64,000 bases of DNA from contig NC_060118.1 in assembly GCF_021155765.1 (NCBI RefSeq), positions 7,006,001 to 7,070,000 of the forward strand. The letters run 5' to 3'. The notes beneath the pieces were generated by a model that did not search any database, was not told where the DNA came from, and saw only the letters and a program-made list of their open reading frames with translations. Of the stretch, positions 11,637-25,682 are shown in pieces. Position 1 is the stretch's first letter. Every line of letters starts with the position of its first letter. Made by a program: the position numbers and the translations under genes. The DNA comes from Diprion similis. Its lineage: Eukaryota; Arthropoda; Insecta; Hymenoptera; Diprionidae.

Positions 11637-14400
11637 TGCTCCTTCCTCGCCACCGTCCTTGAGTGTGTCGTCAACAGGTTGTAAAACCTGGTTAAAGTCT
11701 CCTTGTCGTCTATCATTCATTTCAATGTCCTCGTGCCCCTTGTGAATTGTGCTCTTGAGGCAAAACTTGGAAAGGTTTGCCTTTTGTACTCTATTACAAG
11801 TGCGATATCCATTACTGTCATTCGAAAAGTTGATGGCATTTAACACGGCGAAAGAAAAGACGAAGAAAAAATATCACTATGATTTAGAAAAAAAAAAAAA
11901 AAATAAAATAAAAAAATAACAAAAAAAAATAAAATAAAAAAAAAGGAAGCAAAGAAAAAAGGAATGAAAAAACGGGAAATGCGTAATTAAGTATTTCCAC
12001 CCGTACAGAATAAAATACACTTTTATATCGGACATCCGACTGATTTATCATATATAGTGAAATTATATGGTGAATTTTGAATAAATATAAACATGGTTCG
12101 AAAATAGATGCCACAAATAATGAAAAAAAAAAAAAAAAAAAACAAATAAAACAAACAAAAAATATACGTACGTATATCAATATACGGATGTATATATTAA
12201 TCTTCGAGAATTTTGCAAGGGTGAAACCTGAGCGAGACTTCTTTGAATTGGTATATTTTAAAATGTGGAACAAAAAATATTGAAAAATACAAAGCAAAAC
12301 AGAAAATTATGCGAAATTTTTACCAATGGGATTCTCTATTTTGTAATGAGTTCCAGATTATAATTATTTGTTTTATGTTTTTGTTTTTTTTTGTTTTTTT
12401 TTTTTTTTTTTATCGTTAATCAGTAGCGCATACAAAGAAGCTATTTATTTTTCGTGCTTCACGAGTTGCTGTGCAAAGACCGAAATTTTGCCAATAAGTT
12501 AGCTTTTCATGACTTGCAATCATACATGAAATTGATTCCGTTTTTTTTTTTTTTTTTTTTTTTTTTTTTGTCACAGAAGAAATCGCAAATCAAACTTTAT
12601 CGATTAAACTAGTCACCAATTCAATGTAACTGTGAAAGTAAGGAGCCATGATTGATTTTATAAGTTATCAATTTTTACCTGGGCATTTACTTTACTATTA
12701 AACTTCTTGGTCATTTGCACGGCATTGCTTGTTTCGTTTGATCAGTTTATTGTGCAATTTTTAAAGCAAGAGTATTAGCTTGATAAAAAAAAATTAAGTT
12801 TAAGCATGTATATTTTCTCCGATCATGTCGAAAGTATCGAATAAATACTGAATCGTAATCAGATGTTCTTCGGCAAGTCTTTAGGTATTACATATGTTCA
12901 TTGATACAGTTAATAATAATATGATCTGATTGTTTCGCATTGCATTGAGTTAATACTGTTTCATTCGGTTTCAGTAAAATTTGAAAAATCAAGTAGAACT
13001 AAATACGTCCCGACTTGCTTCTAACCATTATTTATTATGTTTTTTATATGTCGTTTACATGTCACCAGAGATTAAGTAACGGAAAAAAAAAAAAAAAAAA
13101 ATTGTGTCGAGGAATCAGCGGTGAAATCAGAGATCGCATTGTGGCGATTTACTTTTTTTTGAATCACATCACATTACCAACTACCTTGACACCGTCTTCT
13201 TAAACAGTTTCTCTGTTTCGATACCTTATATTTGTTTTTTGGAAACAAATGTTGAATACCTATTTACCATGGCACGTTTTCGATATCAAAGTTGAACTAA
13301 CTGTACGCAAATGATTTAGAAGTATTAGTTTTACAGTTTGATCATGATCCGATATTCTTACAATTGACAATTTGGCAATTCATTTTTCAAATTACATTCA
13401 TTGTTCGTCAATCGATTTGATTATGCTCCTTCAACTCTAGCATCGTGCGATCAAAGAGAATATTGGCATCTATTTCATTTTAATTATTCAAAAGGAGAGG
13501 CATAAATTTTTTCATCTAAAAAAGAAAAGAAATAAATAAAACTATACAGATTTCAATGTATATCTTGTGTAAATAATATAAAACGTATTAACAGAGAAAA
13601 ACAAACCCAAAGGTTGTATTGTGTGCACGTGAACAACAAAGACATGATAATATTGTTTAGAGTCCGTTTTGAAAGCTCCGATCCTAAAATTGCGTGATGC
13701 ACCTCGCTTAATTAATTAAGAAATAAATGAGAAAAGAACCCCTGCTAGATTAGATTTATATTTTTTGATGCAATCAAGTTGAAGACGTGAAAATGAGCAG
13801 AGCCGTTTATAATTTATTAATAGTCGAACACGGAATCATGATTTATATAAGAGTGAGGTAAAAATGTTGTATATATATATTATAATTAAGTAAGAAAAAG
13901 TAATTATTGATAGTGTATAACAAGAGGTATGTAGTTAATTATTATATCATAAAAATCAGTTTGAACGCATAACATGATGGCAATGTATTTTATCTATCTT
14001 CATTCTAGATGACTCAATATTTCTGGAAATATATGGAAATATATAGGAGTAAAATAGAGAGAGAGAGAGAGAAAGAGAGAGTATGTGTGTGTGTGCGTGA
14101 AAGAGAGAGAGGGAGAGAGAGAGAGAGAGAATAATGATAATTATAATTATACTAATAACCACAGGCAACTTGCAACTTTTGAATGAATATATGTCGTTTG
14201 TGAATATAATTTTTTTCTTTGATACATTTTTCGTTTTAACAGAAGTGAAGTGACAATTGAAAATGAACTGAAATTCTAGGATAATTCATGAAAAACTTTG
14301 AAAAAGAAAAGAAAAAAAAAGCAGACAAACAAACAAATAAACTGTATTTATTTAAAAATCATCTGAAAAAGTAAAACCATGTAAAGCTGGATGAACTAAT
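11637..14400 (+). other. CHD1 3' UTR and downstream A/T-tract DNA
   Basis: The sequence after the CHD1 stop is dense in A and T homopolymers (11889-11945, 12123-12140, 12541-12569) and carries AATAAA at 12009-12014, a usable polyadenylation signal about 375 bases after the stop. Further AATAAA hexamers follow (for example 12080), so the UTR may be longer. No coding potential was recognised; the long minus-strand open frame at 11884-12297 is a product of the homopolymers. Confidence 0.5.
14056..14131 (+). repeat. (GA)n / (GT)n compound microsatellite
   Basis: Simple dinucleotide runs of GA, interrupted by a short GT run, with an overall span of about 75 bases. Confidence 0.9.
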
Positions 14401-17400
14401 GCTTCTTTTTAGCACAGTGTAGAAATGAATAACGCTTAAAAGTCATGTAAAGGTGAAAGTTTGTATACAAATTGAATCTGTCCCGATTCGCTATTAAAAC
14501 AGCTTAAGTATTGGTAACGGTATACGCATTATTTTAATTTTAGTTCACAGAATAGCGACCTATGACTATACATTATTCATTGAATGCGATAAGCTGAATC
14601 CACTGCATCGATCACTTCACGGATTCTTTTGTACAGTATTATAGGAGCAATCGTTCTATTGACATTGACAATCTTCAGGGATAAAACTATTAATGTTTTT
14701 TTTACTACACGCAATTCTGAAGTATTGTTACAAGGATAATTAAAATCGCGGTTTCTCGTTTAAAAACATAATCTTATCGAACGCGAGTTGAATGACGTCG
14801 CACGAACCTATAGAGGGTCGTAAATATTGTTCGGTAAAATATTTATTATTATACTTTCTTTTTCCGTTTATGAAGTTTCACTTAGCTGCGCATAAAACTT
14901 GGAAAATAACAATTCATCAGTATCCAAACTGATAAGGTTTATTTATATTAACTACTAAAAGCTGTTCGCGGCAGAAGTAAATGAAACAAAGAACGACATT
15001 AGCGGAAGTATTAAATTGCGTATGTAGTACATGCTTCGAATTTGATATATGTATATGTATAAATATTTATTAGATTACGTCATATAATATGATAAAAACA
15101 CGTGTATAAAAGCGAGAAAAAGAAACTAAGAAACTCATAAGACGACATTTTAAATTCCTGTGTATGTCTCATACACGTCTTTCCCAAAGTATTTACGTGA
15201 TGGGATTCCTTTCTGATTAGTATTTTCGTAGAGTAGGTTGAAAACCCTTCACGCGATAATTCTCAGACATTTCTTATTATCCTGGATTGTTACTATTCGC
15301 TTCAGCAGGTATAAAAATTAAAGTATTTTCTACGGGATTGGAAAAAAAAGTTTATATTAGTCTCTCCGGCAATTATACGTTTTACAGTTTTTCATACTTT
15401 TTCTCTTATTTGTATCGATATTACGGGGAATTATAGCTCATCTCAACCAGCCAATGAAACTCACGCGTTTGATATTTTTTTTTTTTCAGAAATAATTCGT
15501 CGTAGTACAACAGAAAAGTCAATAAAGGATTTCTGTGAATTTCAGTTCGCAATTCGAAAAACTGCCGAATATATGATTTTATGAAATATTTATATATTTT
15601 TCTAAATCTTGAACGTTTCAAAAATATTCTTCGCTAATAAACGTGAAATCCGATTACATATGTGACAAATCTGATGCAAAAATCGAAAATCTCCAATTTC
15701 TCATGACCGCGGTAACGGAATCAGTGGAAATTTTTACAAAAGATTCTTGATGAAAAATAAAATCAATAACAACCAAACAGATATGCTTGGACCTCTAGTT
15801 TCAGAGTTATGAATTTATTGAATAATTAATTAGTTAAATAATATTCTATTCTCTCAAATCAAATTTTACCGATAACTTCATAATTATACAAAATACTGTT
15901 GTTATTATCGTTATTACAGTACTATATACGTATTATAATTTTTTACTGCCGATAACGCGATACTATTGTCATTATAAATAACGTTCGAAAAACTTTCTTT
16001 TTTTTTATTACACAAAGAGAGAAGAGATATATCGCTTAATATTTCGGTTATCCCACTACCACTTAGAAATTATAAAATGTGAGAAACAAACGAATCTCAT
16101 CAACATAAATGTATGTATGTATGAACATACGTACATACAAGCGTGTGTAGAAAAATATATCAAGATCGCATAGTAATTTTCAGTGTATTCAGATCAGGAT
16201 TCTTTATAATTATTTTAGAACGCTAGAGGGAACAGACGTGCTCTAAATATTTTCATTGCATTCTCTCGAGTTTCCAGAACAATTGCAACTAGAGCTGTGC
16301 TTGAAACGTTCAGAATGCTATCTTATACAATCTATATTCTATATAAACGTTGAATCGGCAAAGGCGTTTCTACAAGGTAATCAAGTAACCAGATGTACAA
16401 AAAATTCTTTCTTTTTTAACTGTAGTTTTGCATGATTATGTCACATACATCTTGCATATTTTTTTGTTACATATACCTATGTATAAGGATCCCCGTACAG
16501 TTGACGAGTTTCCGAGGGAGGGGGGGGGGGCATAATTTCTTCAAATCATACCAGAAACTATTAGTAAAAGGTATTTTTTATTTGCCAGCTTTGATAAACG
16601 ACAGTATTACAACAAGTTATGCGATTTCAGCTTTTGGATGGTGGCAATTAAATAACAGTAGTAAAAAGTAATAAATTTTTTCTTTTTTTGTAGCCGATTA
16701 TCTTGGAACGAAAATAAAACACGTTTATGACACGTTACCCGATATAAATACTATTGATGGTGTAGAAAATCGCCTCCCGACTTAAAGTCGTCAAAAAGAC
16801 GTCTAAATGATATGTCTTAGGACCTATTTTCTGACGCCTAAGTCGCCAAGGACATCCTCTACGTATCATGATATATTTTTGGGTTAAAAAAGGGGCCGTA
16901 AAAGTCGTAAGACATTATTTAGACTATGATTTATAGATTTAGACGGCTATTTGACGACTCCAATCTTGTGTTGTCTGTGGGATGGGTTAAAACATATATA
17001 GCATTATAGTTTACACCATATTATGAAAAAATAATGTATACTAATCGAATTAGAAACAGTATAACTACTGGAACAATATTCATTACAGAGAAACAGTCCG
17101 TGACCGCATCCGTGTTTTCTCTCATCGCTAAGGAATAGAAGAGACACAGATTCAGTTCAACGCATCCTTATATGCCTGCATGAATGTATGTAGTACGTAT
17201 GTATAATAATTCAATATAGGATACCGATCGCCCCTTATAAAATTCACTCAAATTTAGAGAGGCTGATTATAAAAGACCTAACTTCGGTGTGACGATTATA
17301 ATCCAAGTTACTCTACCCGTTGATCTGTACAGATTCCGATGATAAATTAACTGTTTTATAATCGTCACTTAAAATCTTTAAGTAAATTTTAATAGGGCCC

Positions 17401-17500
17401 GTCGATACAGCCATGCAAATTTTTCGCCCCTTTGCTCCGAACCTCTGCACATTCGAGGCGTAGGTATTCATCGCTACGTCAGCCAATAGCGTCGTAGGGC
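14400..17500. other. Intergenic DNA without recognised genes
   Basis: AT-rich sequence with only short chance reading frames. It contains a G-run (16520-16530) and the foldback element listed separately. I see no RNA gene or conserved coding block. Confidence 0.5.
16787..16958. mobile_element. Foldback element with 22-bp inverted arms
   Basis: Arms 16787-16808 and 16937-16958 are reverse complements over 22 bases with two mismatches. Weaker pairing continues inward (ATATGTCTT near 16811 against AAGACATTAT near 16908). The whole unit is about 172 bp and non-coding, like a small MITE or foldback transposon remnant. No target-site duplication was established. Confidence 0.5.
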
Positions 17501-17559
17501 TTATCGGAAACGACCAATCAGCTGCCACAGCCGGCTGTCGTTTAGACACGTGACCTGTT

Positions 17560-17789
17560 GCCTTCTTCTGTTTCGTATGAGCGAGAGCCGAGACGGCCGA
17601 GACGGCGCTGCGCAGTTTGAACTGCTTGTGGCTTTCTTGGGTGCTTTTGGAGTTTGGAACGGACCGGCGGAGAGGAACAACGCTACGTTACAACGGTTTC
17701 AACTGTATAATTTATCGCATTTACTCGGTTAGTAACGAATAGGGATCAGTCAAACCGTGTCCATATCACCGGGAAGCTATTTTCAACAA
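17560..17789 (+). promoter_or_regulatory. Promoter region and spliced 5' UTR exon of the SCCPDH-like gene
   Basis: A locally GC-richer segment carries a CCAAT motif at 17514-17518 and an initiator-like TCAGTC at about 17747. It ends in a good donor, CAACAA|GTGAGTAT, after 17789. The matching acceptor is GCCAACAG at 18992-18993, one base before the start codon. The UTR exon is inferred from these sites; the exact transcription start is not known. Confidence 0.5.
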
Positions 17790-18994
17790 GTGAGTATCAA
17801 AACTTTGTCAAGTCAAAGCGTATTTATTAATCTTTATCTGGTTTAATTGCGCTTAGTGACAGCTAGTTGTCGGCTTTTGAACCGAGCCACGATTTGTGGT
17901 TGACTTTGCATTTAACTCACGTGCGTTCTTTTTAATACACTTCAATTACTTATACAATACCTCTGTTTAGTAGCATTAATAAAAATTTAAAAAATTAGAT
18001 AATCGGTTCAAACCACTCGATTTCGGGCTTATCTTGCTTTTTTTTCACCGTATTTACATTCGGGGTCGAATCAGCTGCGGATCATATCATTTATAGGTAT
18101 AATGCACAAGCTGGCCGGCGTTTCGCCGGTTTTCACAAACGAATGTTGACTTTGCTCCTAAATAAATAAGCGTTCCAATTGGTGATTGATTCTCGGCAGT
18201 GGTACACTGTAAATTGTAATAACACCGATTTTCACCCACGCATATTTTCAGGGCGTGGCATATCGCTTACACTATTTGTAAATATAACTCGGAAACATAA
18301 GACCGGCACTCTACACAGTACACACGTAGGCGCAACGAATATATACCTACGGATATACGTTATCCGTTTTAATTAGCCACGTAGTTGACTTGCGCAACTA
18401 CATTTTCAATCGACCTATGTTGTACGTATAATCTCTGTTTTGGAATATTTATCGACTATAACCAAAGTTTATCATACGGAATTATTATCATTAAATTGTA
18501 ATCATTATCATTTACGTCTCGACTACACTATATAGTCAAGATATCGATATATTTTACAAATTTATTGATGCAATTGTTACTAATTTTCTGAAAATTATTT
18601 TCATTTTTTGAAAATTGTATTATTTTTTTTTTTTTCTAGTCCCAAATCTCTGAAAGAAAATACTTTAATCTCCTTTGCTGATTTCTTTAAAAAAAAAAAA
18701 CTACCAAGTTTTTATTCCTCATATGAATATATCGCACAATATAATATATTCAAATCTAATCAGACAGAAATTGTTTTTCATTTCCTGGGATTACATGCAG
18801 CACACTGAGAAAACAACTTGTCTACATACGCTATTGCAAAGTTCATTTGGAAAACTGCCGAACCTATAAGATGTAAAATAAAACTCATAAAAAATATTTC
18901 TGACAATAAATATATCTGAAATTTATTGTCTCTACATTCACAGAGATACATATACTATGTAATAAACGCTTGTGCATTTGTTTGTGCCAACAGA

Positions 18995-21927
18995 ATGGCG
19001 GGAGAACGTTTGGACATTGTGATATTTGGAGCGACTGGTTTTACTGGAAAGTATACAGTTTTACACGCAGCAAAGTTGGCTGCTGAGAAACCGTTCTCAT
19101 GGGGCGTTGCCGGCAGACGCAAGGAGGCATTGGAGGCGGTACTCAAAGAATTTGCACCTGACCAAGGTGATTATAGTGAACGATGATAACTGAACAGGAC
19201 AAGTTATTTGCTTTGGCGAGTTATCGGAGCTACAACAGCACAGAAGTTGAAAATACATTGTAGCAACATTCTGTGCTGTTATGCGGCAGTGAATGAATCA
19301 TAAAATTGTTGGATACGTTGAATATAAATAGACGATGATCTATATTTAAGAAGGATAATCAAATTCTAACAAACGACCTTAGATATTTATGTATAAATAA
19401 TATGAATGAAGCGTTTTCGTTCCTTACCTTCTTGGAGATAACCGAAATATCTTATTTTTTTTCACATCGTAGAAAATATTCCCATCATCATTGCTGATGT
19501 GAACGATGAGGATTCGCTGAAAAAAATGGCAGAACGCGCTAAAGTTATTGTCAATTGTTGCGGACCTTATAGATTTTACGGAGAGCCGGTCATCAAGGCT
19601 TGTATCGAGGCCAGAACGCATCACGTTGATGTCAGCGGTGAACCGCAGGTAATAATCACTCATATAAGTTGTAACATAGATCTTTGTAATTCTGTTTCAC
19701 TCATGCTGTGTGTTCTCTGGATTAATTCAATTACTGTAGTTCATAGAACGGATGGCACTGGAGTATGGAAAGCAGGCGAAAGAAGCAGGGGTTTACGTAG
19801 TCAGTGCCTGCGGATTTGACAGCATTCCCTGTGACCTGGGGATCATATTTTTGCAAGAAAAATTTAATGGAGAAGTAAATAGTGTCGAAACATACCTTAA
19901 CTCTTGGAATACGAAAAAAGTTGGGGGTGCTTCGATCCACTACGGCACATGGGAATCCGCTGTATATGGATTGGCCCATGCCAATGAACTCCGCGAGCTC
20001 AGAAGCAAACTTTACCCTGAACCTTTACCTAAGTTGAAGCCAAAACTTGAGTCCAAGTAATTTCAAAGCTTTTCATTTTTGAGCTCGATCCTTACTTTCA
20101 AACGCAGAGTTAATACAATAAACGAACAACTTTTCCAGAGGCAGCATTCATAGAAGTGCTATATCTGAAGGTTGGTCAACGATATTTCCAGGATCTGATC
20201 GATCGGTAGCGCTGCGTACTCAACGCTTTTTGTACGAAAAATACAAGCAAAGGCCAGCCCAGATCCATACCTACGTGACATTTAAGTAAGTTTACATGAG
20301 TAAAAGGACGCAGAGTTTTCGATTTCAATTCAGTACACGTCTTCACTCGTGCGTAAGTTACTGTGTTTTAGTTCTACTCAAACAAACAGTTTACAGATGC
20401 AACGCTGTGTTTTTATAATTCTTTTTTTCTGTTTTTATCTAAACCTGTAAATGCGATTCAAAAACGGTTTCTGTAATTTTATTCTGTTTCGTTTATTCAA
20501 CACCTTTTTTTCCTGTAGGTCCTTTTTTACTTTACTCGCTACGGCTGTTATTGGTGCAGTGTTTACCCTGATGACAAAATTCGAATGCGGACGAACGCTG
20601 CTTCTTAAGGTACAAATTACAGTTGGGCAATATGCATGAGTCATTGAACACAGTTACATTAGGCCACATCTCCCATAGCGAAAGCTACATGACAATATAT
20701 TTTCATCTACAGCATCCAAAGTTGTTCTCTGGAGGGTTCGTTAGTCACGAAGGTCCTGTGCCGGAATCAATGAACAACGCTCATTTCTCTTTGACTTTTA
20801 AAGCTTGCGGCTGGACAGAAAAATTAACTGAACCAACAGATGAACATAAGGAGCCTCCAAACAAGGAAATGATAACCAAAGTCTCAGGCGTTAATCCTGG
20901 ATATGGCGCAACCTGTACTACTCTCTTACTTGCTGCGCTGACCATTCTAAGAGAGGCTGATAAAATGCCGGACAAGTAAGTTTACTTCTACATGTTCCTA
21001 AAGAGTTCCATGCATTCTCAAACTTTACAGTTTATTAACATACAAAGAAAACTGGGCAACTTTAGATTGTGAAAAAATGTATCGCGTACACATCTATCCT
21101 TCTTTTAGCACCGAAGACGTATGACGTACAACGAAGTTGGTAGAAAAGTATCATGATATTTTTAGCAGTGTAAACATGACGGTATTTTAGTCTTTGATAG
21201 CAAAGAGCGAGACGAAAGAAAATAACAGAAAGCAATGATATAGTAAGAAACGTGATAAAAATTGACTATTGAAAAGCATAAAAAATTTTCAGGTCTTGAT
21301 AGGTAATTAAGATACCTTCAAGTCTGCTTTAATTACTAACGCAATTGAATATGGATTAATACTCGGATTTCAATGGATTACAGTTCTCCCCATCACCCCA
21401 AGACGCACCTTTGGTGCAAAAACCTTTTGCCATTAAATCTGGTCATTACTCACAAAAATATCTTTCTTGATCAAAAATGCAAGCATTCAATCACTTGATG
21501 CGAAAAACTCATTAAATGAAAGCTCATCAAACCTTAACGTTCTAAACAAAGTTGTCAAATGTCGCATTTTGTCGCGAAAGAGGAGAAATATTTGATAATA
21601 TTTTCGCTATATAGCTCGACGGCTTCTCTTCGCATTTGGAACTACTCAAAGAGTGTTAAGATTTGTTCATTCGATATTGAATTTCAAGCTAATTGAACAT
21701 TTCTCAAGTTGCCTGCAGCATCGGGAATATGAAAAACTGTAAAAACATCTCGCAGACTTGGATATAAAGCTGATGAAATTGAATTCGACTGAATAAATAG
21801 AATATCTTATTCCAATTTCAGCGGCGGAGTTCTTTCACCAGGCGCAGCTTTTGGCAAGACTTCAATTATTGAGGAATTGAATAAACACGATTTGAAATTC
21901 GAGGTAGTATCATCGATTGAAAAGTAA
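18995..21927 (+). CDS. SCCPDH: Saccharopine dehydrogenase-like oxidoreductase
   Basis: A putative NAD(P)-dependent oxidoreductase of the SCCPDH family. In animals these are lipid-droplet or membrane-associated proteins whose substrate is not settled; they are distinct from the lysine-degrading enzyme. Exons: 18995-19166, 19473-19648, 19740-20056, 20139-20285, 20519-20609, 20713-20975, 21822-21927; total 423 residues, against 429 in human. Residues 6-20 hold the Rossmann fingerprint VIFGATGFTGKY. The family blocks NCCGPYRFYGEPVIKACIE, DVSGEPQ, CGFDSIPCDLG and GGVLSPGAAF are all present. A hydrophobic segment at about residues 272-290 (exon 5) is a probable membrane helix, as in relatives. The start was chosen because it follows a 5' UTR acceptor by one base and matches the family N-terminus; the in-frame ATG upstream at about 18926 would lie in the intron. 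AATAAA at 22174-22179 may end the transcript. Confidence 0.93.
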
Positions 21928-24180
21928 AGGTAAACAAACTATGAAACTTGATATATCCGACTGTTTCGATCGACCACACAATGCATAATATGATAGTCCT
22001 ATTGTATTTTCTTGACTTTTGACTGATATATGCGAGGTGAAGAGATCTAATCGAATAATAACAATATTCTACTATATTTTAATACAAAGTTTGTCGCACA
22101 AACATATGCCGTTACACATATAATCTCTAATATACTCCACTTTCAAAAAATAGTATAGTATTATATAATGATAAATAAATGACAACTTTCTAAGAATTCA
22201 ATACAATGCTAGTAAAATTCAAGATTTTCTATAATCCGGAACAATCGTTCCATTGATACGCAACTGTTATTTTTTTATGCTAATTCTATTATTATTAATC
22301 GTTAATACCCACGTGCATTTATATGTATTAAACATGTTAACACTTGATGTGTAATATGAATTAAAAAGAAAAGAAGTACAGCGTGAGAGTGAGAGAGAGA
22401 GAGAGAGAGTAGAGTAGAGTAGAGTAGAGTAGAGTAGAGTAGACTAGAGTAGAGTTTTATTTAGGGAGACAGAGAGGGAGAAAGACAGAGAGAGAAAGTG
22501 AGCTGAAAACTTAATTATACATAATATATACGCTAATTCAATATTCGTATAATTATCTTTGTACTTTATATAGATATATATGGACGTCTTAATATTCTAA
22601 CAGGAAAGTCTTAATTTTGTGATAATTTCTGGGTATAAAAATGTAAACAAGAGGTGTTACACCTACCTAATAAAATCGTTGGATTATTTTGTAAAATGTT
22701 GTATGAATAAAAAAAACGTTTGATAATCATTCGTCATCATCGCAAACGTAATTCATCTACATTTGCACAAATATAAATACCCAGCGATGTATGAATTTAT
22801 TTCTGAAAAAAATTATCTGCATAGTTTACAGTGAAAAAAATTTTGTGAGACCCAGTTGTTGTTAAAATTGTTATTAAGAAATTCAGTCGAACGTTTGCTA
22901 TTCAATTAACATATTAGTGGATATCTACACCTACAAATCTATCAAATTCGTTGTGCGATCATAATCATCAAGCCGTTTATTTAGACAGATTTATCTTTTT
23001 ACTTTTCCTTTTATTTATTTATTTTTCTATTTTCTATCTGATATCAGATCAAAGTGAACATTACATAAGGAAGTAAGCGATTATTACATCAGCCGTCGGT
23101 CGCGAATTTCAAAGTCATATAAAAAATTGTGTATGTAGAAAAGTGGGTCAAGATCTGACTTCGATATTGCAAATCACGAAATCATGTATCTGCATGATCT
23201 ACACGTGTGACAAGCACCACATCTACGACCTTGCTCCGAGAGTATACATATGTGTATCTATTTTACATTGTGACATTGATTATGCAGCAGCAGCCGTTTA
23301 AAAATATGATTATTCTCTCAAAGGCAGTCGATAACTCGTTTCACATGATCAATGTGCTATTATACTTATCCACGCATACCCACGCGTGATACACGCGTGC
23401 CTCGACACATACGAACATAAGTATACGAATTCGACTCGAGGTCTTCGGCCAAATGTTATCGACCCGTGTTATGCGGGAATCAAAGAGAGGAAATTAATTC
23501 TAATGTAGGTGAAAAAAATGTTGATCCAAATACGTTTCTCAAACTGCGATATGACGGGCGAATAAGCGACTCTGAGAATACTTTGACAGAATAGTTTTAT
23601 AAACGTTGAAATGTTTCCTCCCATTGAGATTAAGATGACAAGATATTAAAGCCTAATTCCGGTCTGGAATAAATTTTTTGCTTATAATCTACTCTCCATG
23701 CCTGCGTTGCGAAGAATTTTTTACAAACGAGTTCGTTTTTTTTTTTTTTTTCTTTTCTTTCTTTTTATCGTCTATGAGAGATTTTCAGTTATTTTTTTTT
23801 AAACACAATACAAATACTTAGAGAAACTAAATCGATGCGGAGACCTTGTTTAGAACATCGTAAATTGTAGACACTAATTTTGATTACCTCTCTATTGCTG
23901 AGAATGAGTACGTATTTAATTGATTTCTTTTTTATTTGAATTGGCAAAATAATCTTCGCCGTTGACTTTATAATGGTAATGCACTTAATATTCGCTAATA
24001 AAAAAGTTCATTGACCATATGGAAGTATAGTATATGTATAATTATGAGAAATAATTTTTTATTAACAGTATTTAAGGCATTTCTGATTCAGTCATAAATT
24101 TTTACAATGACCATAGGAGACTCCTAAGTCAAGGGTTGTAATAATTCAATTCATGTATCGGAAGTTACGGCGATAATAGT
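21928..24180. other. Intergenic DNA: SCCPDH 3' region and AT-rich spacer
   Basis: After the SCCPDH stop there is AT-rich sequence with the microsatellite listed separately and T-tracts near 23740. No coding block or RNA gene was recognised. Confidence 0.5.
22385..22456 (+). repeat. (GA)n followed by (AGAGT)n microsatellite
   Basis: About 12 GA units run into roughly nine copies of a GTAGA-type pentamer, with one variant unit (AGACT). Confidence 0.9.
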
Positions 24181-24187
24181 CGGGAAA

Positions 24188-24495
24188 CCCGGTTTTCAAA
24201 GGTCGCTGAAATTCACCCTCAGTTATCCAATTTCTTTATCTCACTCTATGTAATGAAGAGAAATTCCCGTAACAACTTTCAACAATCTATTTCTGACTCT
24301 CTACTGGCGGAACCAGTTGGCGAGGATGACTCATCCTCGGGAAATTCCCGTAGTTATTATCGTGGAGAAGTCGGTTGCACAGGATAATTGCACCTTCCGA
24401 AGGTGTATCCCCGTCTTTTTTAAACTCCCGGTTAAAGTTAACTGGATTTCCGTTCATTCAACTTTTCTTAGATAATTATATACGCTCCCCGGTTG
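24188..24495 (+). promoter_or_regulatory. Putative enhancer: AP-1, Grainyhead-like and kappaB-like sites
   Basis: A compact, GC-richer island in AT-rich spacer. It contains a perfect AP-1 site TGACTCA (24327-24333) at the centre of a perfect 19-bp palindrome (24321-24339). This overlaps by two bases a perfect 13-bp kappaB-like palindrome CGGGAAATTCCCG (24338-24350). A second kappaB-like site GAGAAATTCCC lies at 24258-24268. Grainyhead-like motifs are AACCAGTT (24311-24318), CCCGGTTT (24188-24195), CCCGGTTAAA (24427-24436) and CCCCGGTT (24487-24494). The nearest downstream promoter is the TATA promoter of GCH1 at 25683. Function is inferred from motif content only. Confidence 0.45.
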
Positions 24496-25682
24496 AATGA
24501 CGCAGATGGTAAAGACACACTCGTTAAACCTTATGTCTGTGGGGGAACCCCCGGAGATTGACACCTCGGTTGAGAACGCAGGTGAAGTTGTCCCGCAGGT
24601 TCTTACCCTGGAAGCCAGCTGAACAAATTACGGAAACTTTAACGACACATAACTTGTCAGCGATATTTACTTTATATATAGCTCAGAGAAGATTTCTCCG
24701 AAAATTTATCCGTTTGTATTTCCGTGGAAAAAAATTCATTGAAACGAATTGAGATTCTGCATTGTTTTGAATAAATTCACTAGTGTTCCAGATTTTTTTG
24801 AAAATTTTTGAAAATCGCTCTTGAAGATATTTTCTAATACAAATATGCGTAGAAATTTCAAGGCAATTAATAGCCGATCAATCGTAAGTTTTCGGTGACT
24901 CTTGTCACTCAAGGCCAGCAGATTGGCAACGTTTTATATTTACACGCATACATTTATTGATGTATCATCGGTTGCCTATCCGCTGGCGTTGAGCAACAAG
25001 ACTCACCGAAAATCCCCGAGTTCTGAATTTACCAATAGAGAACGCGTTAGCGAGATTATGAAATGCAAAAAGTGTCAGACAGAAGTACGAAGTCTGCAGT
25101 ACGAACTGAAAATTGGGACATTCGAAATGGCAGATCGAAGATAACCTCCCAAGGAACACAAAAATTCTAATTATCGCCAAATTTGCTCTTTCCGAACGCT
25201 GGTTGAATTCAATCTCGCAATATCGAGCTGCACGAGTTACATATGGCGTAACGACCGTAAAAGCTCTCAATAATTACAGAAGATACATCATTCGAAATTA
25301 ATAATGCATCTGTGATTGTTCAACTTCCCTCCGTTTCTTATTTTCTCTGATTTTAATTAAACTACTTATTTTCGCTTTAATTGCATGAGCGCATTTGGTG
25401 TTTTCGAATTTCAAGCTAATGAGGAACGCCGAAGCGCAAGAATTTCCTCTGCTAAAACAGGGCTTATTTTCCAAATCACTTCTCGGCCCCGCGGATTTCA
25501 TTGACGATTTTCGGGGCAACGCTCGAGACCTGATGACCGTGGATAGACGGGTTTAGCTATGATAGTCACCGTCGCTTCGGTGAGAGTTTTGCGCCGAGGG
25601 ATGCTGGAGGTTGCGTCTATATCGGGTCCAGGCAGACCGAGCATAGATCCTGACGCAAAATTGCGATCGCACAGAGCCGCCG

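Noticed and set aside
11884-12297. 137-codon minus-strand ORF, Phe-rich
   Set aside because: It results from A homopolymers in the CHD1 3' region read backwards as Phe codons.
18926-18994. Upstream in-frame start for the SCCPDH-like protein
   Set aside because: The extension lies before a good splice acceptor ending at 18993, and the downstream ATG matches the family N-terminus.
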